This document shows positions 6,987-10,921 of a stretch of DNA of 10,921 nucleotides, piece after piece. The position numbers were made by a program, and so were the translations under genes. Below the pieces are notes generated by a model. The model was not told where the DNA came from and did no database searches. It worked only from the letters and a program-made list of their open reading frames with translations. This DNA comes from Bacteroidota bacterium (GTDB taxonomy: Bacteria > Bacteroidota > Bacteroidia > Chitinophagales > Chitinophagaceae). The stretch spans positions 1-10,921 of the forward strand of contig JAEYRC010000247.1 of the NCBI GenBank assembly GCA_023409675.1. The letters run 5' to 3'. How positions within the stretch are numbered: the stretch's first letter is position 1; each line of letters starts with the position of its first letter.

Positions 6987-7570
6987 GTAAGCACGTAAAG
7001 AAAAGCAGTACTGTTCCTGATCGGTATTTCCATGTGTAAAAAACGTTGCGGATATGTAGTTACAACCTTGTGTGAGGAGAAGGAGAAGTCTATTTTTGAA
7101 GAACCTTACATATCAGCAAAACCTGTTGAGTGAATTTCTGGTGGGAAATTTCGGGGCAGGAGAACTGGAATACTCCACCTCATTCCGGTTAGGATGTCGT
7201 CTTGTTAATAAAAATACTGGTGTGGTGGCGGTGGGGGAGGGAGGGCCCTTCGGGCTGGATGTACATTACCGTGTTGTGTCGGTGTTTAAACATTAATTTT
7301 AGGGAATTGTTGCTTCCTAGATGAACCGCTGTTCCGCCGGTATTCACCGGTATCAACCCATTCTCCAGATCATCTCAAAACAATTTATCGCTTCTTCCTT
7401 CTGACTGTGTAAAATCATTCTTCAACAAATCTCTTTCATCCCTATCTTCCTGTATTTTCTATTAGGCTCTATTGCTTATTTCTATCAATTTCCTTATCAC
7501 ATCTGATTTCAACATAGGTATCGGGTTTTATTGTTTCTTTGTACTTTATTAAAACCGGTAAACTGGATAT
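6987..7570. other. 584-base region without a supportable gene
   Basis: No coding frame here has recognisable protein content. The longest plus-strand frame (GTG at 7072 to the stop at 7296, 74 codons) matches nothing that I know and has a doubtful start. The first half contains a G-rich block (7219-7258). The second half, about 7360-7500, is pyrimidine-rich and very poor in G on the plus strand. A CAGTACTG palindrome lies near 7005-7012. The last part must hold the kdnB promoter, but no good TAnnTTTG match was found; TACTTTAT at 7542-7549 is a weak candidate. The stretch could be a long leader, an RNA gene or gene remnants. Confidence 0.5.
7233..7254 (+). other. G-quadruplex motif (four G-runs)
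   Basis: G-runs lie at 7233-7237 (five G), 7239-7241, 7243-7245 and 7252-7254, with loops of 1, 1 and 6 bases. This fits the canonical pattern of four runs of at least three G with loops of 1-7. Additional GG pairs precede it from 7219. A short GCCC-TTC-GGGC hairpin (7245-7255) would compete with folding. Confidence 0.5.
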
Positions 7571-8644
7571 ATGAAGTTTAGAAACTTTAAGCTCGTCGGA
7601 TATGTGATCTATGGAAGAGGGAGTTTTAATCAGCTCGATGAAATCCTGGAACCGCATCGCAAACAGGATGCACCAATGGTTTTCCTGGTTGACCATTACT
7701 TCAACAATAAACCCCTGGTTAACCGTATTCCGCTGAGAGGTACGGATAAGGTTATTTTTGTAGATGTTACCTATGAACCCAAAACCAGCTATGTGGATTC
7801 CATTGCCGCACAACTCAAAGCGGAATTCGGAAGCGTTAGCGGTATCATCGGTATCGGAGGCGGTTCTGCCATGGATCTTGCCAAAGCAGTATCGCTGATG
7901 ATGACCAACAGTGGATCATCTGCAGATTACCAGGGCTGGGACCTGGTTAAGGTACCCGGTGTATACAAAGTGGGCATTCCTACACTCAGCGGAACAGGTG
8001 CGGAGGTATCCCGAACCACGGTGCTCACCGGTCCCGAGCGTAAGCTGGGCATGAATTCTGACTTCACCCCTTTCGATCAGATTGTCCTCGATCCTGAACT
8101 TACGGCAGATGCACCGGTCAACCAGCGTTTTTATACCGGAATGGATTGCTATATCCATTGTATCGAAAGTTTGGAAGGAACCTATCTGAATGAATTCAGC
8201 AAATCCTATGGTGAAAAAGCGCTTGAGCTTTGCCGTAAGGTATTCGTTGAAAAAGAGCAATGGGATCGCGAAAGTGATGACCAGTTAATGATGGCCTCCT
8301 ATGCCGGTGGTATGAGTATCGCCTATTCACAGGTGGGAGTTGCCCATGCGGTTAGTTACGGCTTATCGTACCTGCTGGGAACAAAACACGGTATTGGCAA
8401 TTGTATTGTTTTTGATAAGCTTGAAGAATTCTATCCTGAAGGGGTAGCCGAATTCAAAAAGATGGTCGAAAAAAACAATATCGATATCCCTCAGCATATT
8501 ACACGCGGTTTAACAGATCAGCAATTTGATACCATGATCAATGTCTCCCTCGGGATGAAACCACTCTGGGAAAATGCGCTTGGAAAAGACTGGGAGAAAG
8601 TAATGACCCGCGAACGGCTGAGGAGCCTGTACGAGTTGTTGTAA
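7571..8644 (+). CDS. kdnB: 3-deoxy-alpha-D-manno-octulosonate 8-oxidase (KdnB), iron-type alcohol dehydrogenase family
   Basis: KdnB oxidises the C8 hydroxyl of Kdo; in Shewanella the aminotransferase KdnA then converts the aldehyde to 8-amino-Kdo, which KdsB activates. The 357-residue protein resembles Shewanella KdnB, as I remember it, along its whole length. Shared blocks are the YGRGSFNQLDE start, IGIGGGSAMDLAKAVSLMMTN (93-113, nucleotide-binding GGGS), YQGWDLVK, IPTLSGTGAEVSR (136-148), FYTGMDCYIHCIESLEGT, MMASYAGGMSIAYSQVG and KHGIGNCI. All four expected metal ligands are present: D192, H196, H259 and H273, with the FucO-type spacing of 14 between the last two. As in KdnB, tyrosine (Y263) stands where FucO has a second histidine. 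A general Fe-type alcohol dehydrogenase is the alternative, but similarity through the substrate region favours KdnB. kdsB lies upstream across a 584-base gap, and no kdnA is visible in the window. Confidence 0.88.
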   Translation: MKFRNFKLVGYVIYGRGSFNQLDEILEPHRKQDAPMVFLVDHYFNNKPLVNRIPLRGTDKVIFVDVTYEPKTSYVDSIAAQLKAEFGSVSGIIGIGGGSAMDLAKAVSLMMTNSGSSADYQGWDLVKVPGVYKVGIPTLSGTGAEVSRTTVLTGPERKLGMNSDFTPFDQIVLDPELTADAPVNQRFYTGMDCYIHCIESLEGTYLNEFSKSYGEKALELCRKVFVEKEQWDRESDDQLMMASYAGGMSIAYSQVGVAHAVSYGLSYLLGTKHGIGNCIVFDKLEEFYPEGVAEFKKMVEKNNIDIPQHITRGLTDQQFDTMINVSLGMKPLWENALGKDWEKVMTRERLRSLYELL

Positions 8645-8801
8645 TGCGAACGGTATCAGGAGGGAATAATTGCTTTAGCTATTACAGCTATTGAACAGCC
8701 GGATGTTTCAACGTTTAGCAATGTCGCCGGTGTTTTTATTTTCCGTTCTTCTTTTTAAAGTATAAATTGGCTTTCCTTTTTACCAACTTATAATTATACT
8801 T

Positions 8802-9770
8802 ATGGCTTCAGATCGCAGAAAGTTTATTAAACAACTGGGTGGTTTCACCGCAGGATTTGGTGCAATCTCCGCCGGCCTTATCGCCTGTAATGACGCGGCA
8901 ACCGGAAATAATCCCAATACCAGCGCGTCGACCGCTTCACCACTTTTCTTTACCATCTCCCTGGCGCAGTGGTCGCTGAATAAAGCCCTATTTGGTGGAA
9001 AACTGGACAATCTCGATTTTCCGGCTACCGCAAAAAATGAATACGGTATTTCAGTGGTGGAATACGTGAACCAGTTCTTTAAGGATAAAGCCAATGATCA
9101 GGCTTACCTGAATCAGTTGTTGCAGCGCTGTAAGGATAATGGAGTTACCAATCACCTGATCATGTGCGATGGCGAAGGCGATCTCGGTGATGCAGATGAG
9201 CAGAAACGTTTACAGGCTGTTGAAAATCACTACAAATGGGTGGAAGCCGCGAAGTTTCTGGGCTGCAGTTCAATCCGTGTTAATGCCGCGGGAAAAGGAA
9301 GTCGCGATGAAGTTAAAAAATATGCTGTCGATGGGTTAAGCCGGCTGGGTGAATTTGCACAAAAAGCGGGTATGAACGTAATCGTAGAAAATCATGGTGG
9401 TTATTCTTCCGATGGATCATGGCTTGCGGCTGTTATGCAGGAAGTGAATAAGCCCAATGTAGGTACCCTGCCTGATCTGGGAAACTTCTGTATTACCCGC
9501 GGAGAAAACTGGACCTGCGTGGAAGAATATGATCGCTATAAAGGTACCGCAGAGCTTATGCCTTTCGCTAAAGGTGTCAGCGCTAAAACGAATGACTTCG
9601 ATGAAAATGGCAATTGTGTTGAAACAGATTATAACAAAATGCTTCGGATCATTAAAGATGCGGGCTTTACCGGAATTATTGGTATCGAGTATGAAGGAAG
9701 CAACGCGTCTGAAGATGAAGGCATTCGTAAAACCAAGGCTTTATTGGAGCGTGTAGGCGCTGAAATATAA
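8802..9770 (+). CDS. Tat-type lipoprotein, sugar phosphate isomerase/epimerase-like TIM barrel
   Basis: The first 29 residues form an export signal: RRKFIK (5-10, twin-arginine type), a glycine/alanine-rich hydrophobic stretch, and a lipobox LIAC with the lipidated C29. A low-complexity linker rich in N, T, S and A (30-47) follows. Residues about 48-322 look like a xylose-isomerase-like (AP endonuclease family 2) TIM barrel. Likely metal or catalytic positions are E196 in IVENHGG, D225 in LPDLGNF and E296 in IGIEYEG, with VSAKTNDF between them where many relatives have a histidine. Relatives are annotated as sugar phosphate isomerases/epimerases or hydroxypyruvate isomerase-like proteins; the substrate is not predictable. 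The protein is expected in the envelope, probably periplasm-facing, since the residues after C29 (NDAATG) are not an obvious surface-export signal. It follows kdnB after 157 bases and has its own strong terminator, so co-transcription with kdnB is possible but not shown. Confidence 0.85.
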   Translation: MASDRRKFIKQLGGFTAGFGAISAGLIACNDAATGNNPNTSASTASPLFFTISLAQWSLNKALFGGKLDNLDFPATAKNEYGISVVEYVNQFFKDKANDQAYLNQLLQRCKDNGVTNHLIMCDGEGDLGDADEQKRLQAVENHYKWVEAAKFLGCSSIRVNAAGKGSRDEVKKYAVDGLSRLGEFAQKAGMNVIVENHGGYSSDGSWLAAVMQEVNKPNVGTLPDLGNFCITRGENWTCVEEYDRYKGTAELMPFAKGVSAKTNDFDENGNCVETDYNKMLRIIKDAGFTGIIGIEYEGSNASEDEGIRKTKALLERVGAEI

Positions 9771-9791
9771 GAGATTCGGGTTAGTACAACG

Positions 9792-9825
9792 AATAGCGGC
9801 TGTTATCCGGCCGCTATTTCTTTTT
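9792..9825 (+). terminator. Rho-independent terminator after the TIM-barrel gene
   Basis: AATAGCGGC at 9792-9800 pairs perfectly with GCCGCTATT at 9810-9818, around a 9-base loop. The T-rich tail TCTTTTT follows (9819-9825). It lies 21 bases after the plus-strand stop. The right arm and tail also encode, on the other strand, the last codons and stop of the DUF2480 gene. Confidence 0.88.
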
Positions 9826-10320
9826 ATATACCGGAACTGTGCTGCAGGCTTCACCATACATAATGCTTTTCGCGGCGGGACGCAGTTTTTCCGCTATAGC
9901 CAGATAGGCCGCCGGACCCACCTGATGTTCACCGCATCCCTTTACGATTACCCGCTTGTCGATATATTGCGCGCTATCAATAGCCTGTATATTGTGCAGC
10001 AAAACTTTTTCCGATACTGACGATTCGTCACCAAAATAGATCGCGCTGGAGAAGGGCTGCAGGTAGCTGGCCACCAGCATATAAGCCCATTGCGGTATGA
10101 TGGCATCCGCGGAACAATGAACCGCCACGATCTTATGCTGATACTGAGCCCAGTCATGCTGCTCCAATGATTCCCTGAAATCTTTTTCCTTAATGATCAT
10201 CTCCATGAAAAGAAAAGCTTTCAGGTCAAAGCCCATGATCTTTTCTTTGGGAAGAAATTCTTCCAGATCTATTTGCTCCAGCGCACTTAATGCCACCCGG
10301 TTGATAATAGTTTCACTCAT
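9814..10320 (-). CDS. DUF2480 family protein
   Basis: This is a 168-residue protein of the Bacteroidota-specific DUF2480 family; no function is established. Family blocks are visible: the LEEFLPKEKIMGFDLKAFLF start, IIKEKDFRESLEQHDWAQYQ, the HCSADAIIPQWAYMLVASYLQPF core, VIVKGCGEHQV, and the end SIMYGEACSTVPVYKKK. Cysteines C69, C129 and C159 and histidines H68 and H132 sit in conserved-looking blocks, and a metal site is possible (inference). There is no export signal, so it is probably cytoplasmic. An ATG at 10389 would add 23 residues unlike the family. The ATG at 10318-10320, just after a GAAGGGT ribosome-binding-like stretch, begins the typical MSETIINRVAL and is preferred. The gene converges on the TIM-barrel gene, with its final codons inside that gene's terminator. 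The PPIase terminator separates it from the gene before it, so it probably has its own promoter. Confidence 0.88.
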   Translation of the reverse strand: MSETIINRVALSALEQIDLEEFLPKEKIMGFDLKAFLFMEMIIKEKDFRESLEQHDWAQYQHKIVAVHCSADAIIPQWAYMLVASYLQPFSSAIYFGDESSVSEKVLLHNIQAIDSAQYIDKRVIVKGCGEHQVGPAAYLAIAEKLRPAAKSIMYGEACSTVPVYKKK

Positions 10321-10437
10321 ACCCTTCAAAGTTACGAAGTTACCCGCATCCGCAATAAAGCGCAGGGCAACACCGGATATCCTTAACATTTAACCAAGTA
10401 TTGTAGGTATCAATGTCAGTCCGGATCAATAGATGAC

Positions 10438-10464
10438 AAAAAAAAGACCGGAAAACCGGTCTTT
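10438..10464 (-). terminator. Rho-independent terminator after the PPIase gene
   Basis: AAAGACCGG at 10443-10451 pairs perfectly with CCGGTCTTT at 10456-10464, around a 4-base loop. Read on the minus strand, the stem is followed by a run of eight T (complement of 10438-10445). It begins 5 bases after the PPIase stop, so it ends that gene and insulates DUF2480. Confidence 0.9.
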
Positions 10465-10468
10465 ACTA

Positions 10469-10921
10469 TTAGAAGAAATCTCTTCGATTGTCTTTGATCT
10501 TCGCGTCTTTCTTAAGGATTTCCATCAGCATCCGGGGATCTGATAATGCCCGCTGTTGCATTTGCAGCAACGAAGCCTGCTGGGAAATAACGTCGAAATT
10601 CTGATTGGGCACCGCAGAATGATTATCAACACGGATAACAAAAACGCCTGCATTTCCGGCAATGGGTTCGGATACTTTATTGAGCAGCTCTTTATTGAAT
10701 GCTGCCCCGACAACCTTTCCTTCCTGACCAACATTCGGTATAAAGGGACTGCTGAATTGCAGGCTGTCGGATTTCCCTACCGGCTGACCGCTTGCCTGAG
10801 CAACGGCTTCCAGTGTAGTGGCATTTCCGATTTTTTTCCGGATCTGTTCCGCCTTCTTCTGGTTCAGAATAATATTTTCCACCAGGGGGCGCGCAATGGC
10901 CGGAGGCATAACCCCTTCATC
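10469..10921 (-). CDS. PpiD/SurA-like peptidyl-prolyl isomerase (C-terminal part, 5' truncated)
   Basis: The frame is open to the right edge and ends at TAA (complement of 10469-10471), so only the last 150 residues are seen. They match the region after the rotamase domain in Bacteroidota PpiD-like foldases: a helix around NIILNQKKAEQIRKKI, an ATTLEAVAQASGQPVGKSDSL segment, FIPNVGQEGKVVGAAFNKE, SEPIAGNAGVFVIRVD, and the C-terminal helix ending KKDAKIKDNRRDFF. Such proteins are membrane-anchored, face the periplasm, and help newly exported outer-membrane and secreted proteins fold. The catalytic parvulin domain and the N-terminal anchor lie outside the window, so activity cannot be judged. The ATG at 10907-10909 is internal to the reading frame, not the start. 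Confidence 0.85.
   Translation of the reverse strand, partial: DEGVMPPAIARPLVENIILNQKKAEQIRKKIGNATTLEAVAQASGQPVGKSDSLQFSSPFIPNVGQEGKVVGAAFNKELLNKVSEPIAGNAGVFVIRVDNHSAVPNQNFDVISQQASLLQMQQRALSDPRMLMEILKKDAKIKDNRRDFF

Noticed and set aside
7233..7255. The GCCC-TTC-GGGC hairpin considered as a kdsB terminator
   Set aside because: The stem is only 4 base pairs, it lies about 260 bases after kdsB, and no T-tract follows.
7072..7296. A 74-codon plus-strand frame with a GTG start in the kdsB-kdnB gap
   Set aside because: The protein is not recognisable, part of it comes from the G-rich block, and the start is weak. It could be a small gene, but nothing visible supports it.
7375..7458. A short minus-strand open stretch in the pyrimidine-rich region, looked at as a possible gene remnant
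   Set aside because: It is under 30 codons, has no start, and is bounded by stops; its charged composition follows from the purine-rich strand.
8645..8801. A terminator or strong promoter between kdnB and the TIM-barrel gene
   Set aside because: AGCTATTA-type partial repeats near 8675-8700 do not make a convincing stem with a T-tract, and no TAnnTTTG match was found.

Overview
The window looks like chromosomal DNA of a free-living Bacteroidota bacterium, most likely in the Chitinophagales/Sphingobacteriales part of the phylum (inference; no rRNA is present). The evidence is a type IX secretion (T9SS) C-terminal sorting domain, Bacteroidota-style DnaN and KdsB, a DUF2480 protein, a PpiD-like foldase with a typical Bacteroidota tail, mostly weak Shine-Dalgarno signals, and a TAnnTTTG-type promoter element before dnaN. 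No rRNA, tRNA, CRISPR array, insertion sequence or phage gene was recognised.

Layout. (1) Positions 1-525 (+) hold the 3' end of a secreted T9SS cargo gene. It converges on a minus-strand set across a bidirectional terminator at 621-645. (2) Positions 656-3572 (-) are a tight three-gene run, transcribed from right to left: an uncharacterised 438-residue protein, a signal-peptide-less trypsin-like serine protease with a zinc ribbon and a C-terminal YbjN/type III chaperone-like domain, then recX. (3) A 234-bp divergent region (3573-3806) carries a promoter candidate and inverted repeats. (4) Positions 3807-6986 (+) hold dnaN, a DUF2007/zinc-ribbon protein, a membrane fatty acid hydroxylase/sterol desaturase-family protein, and kdsB. 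(5) A 584-bp stretch without a supportable gene (6987-7570) holds a G-quadruplex motif and a G-poor pyrimidine tract. (6) Positions 7571-9770 (+) hold kdnB and a Tat-type lipoprotein with a xylose-isomerase-like TIM barrel, ended by a strong terminator. (7) Positions 9814-10921 (-) hold a DUF2480 gene and the 3' end of a PpiD/SurA-like peptidyl-prolyl isomerase gene, separated by another terminator.

How the genes may work together. The clearest pathway signal is kdsB (CMP-Kdo synthesis) near kdnB (Kdo 8-oxidase). In Shewanella these act with the aminotransferase KdnA to make 8-amino-3,8-dideoxy-octulosonate (Kdo8N) for lipopolysaccharide. No kdnA is visible here, so either it lies elsewhere or the oxidised sugar has another fate. 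The membrane hydroxylase just before kdsB may also modify envelope lipids. The most novel-looking part is the protease/438-residue pair: both proteins appear to carry the same chaperone-like fold, they are adjacent and apparently co-transcribed, and they run into recX. Their function is unknown.
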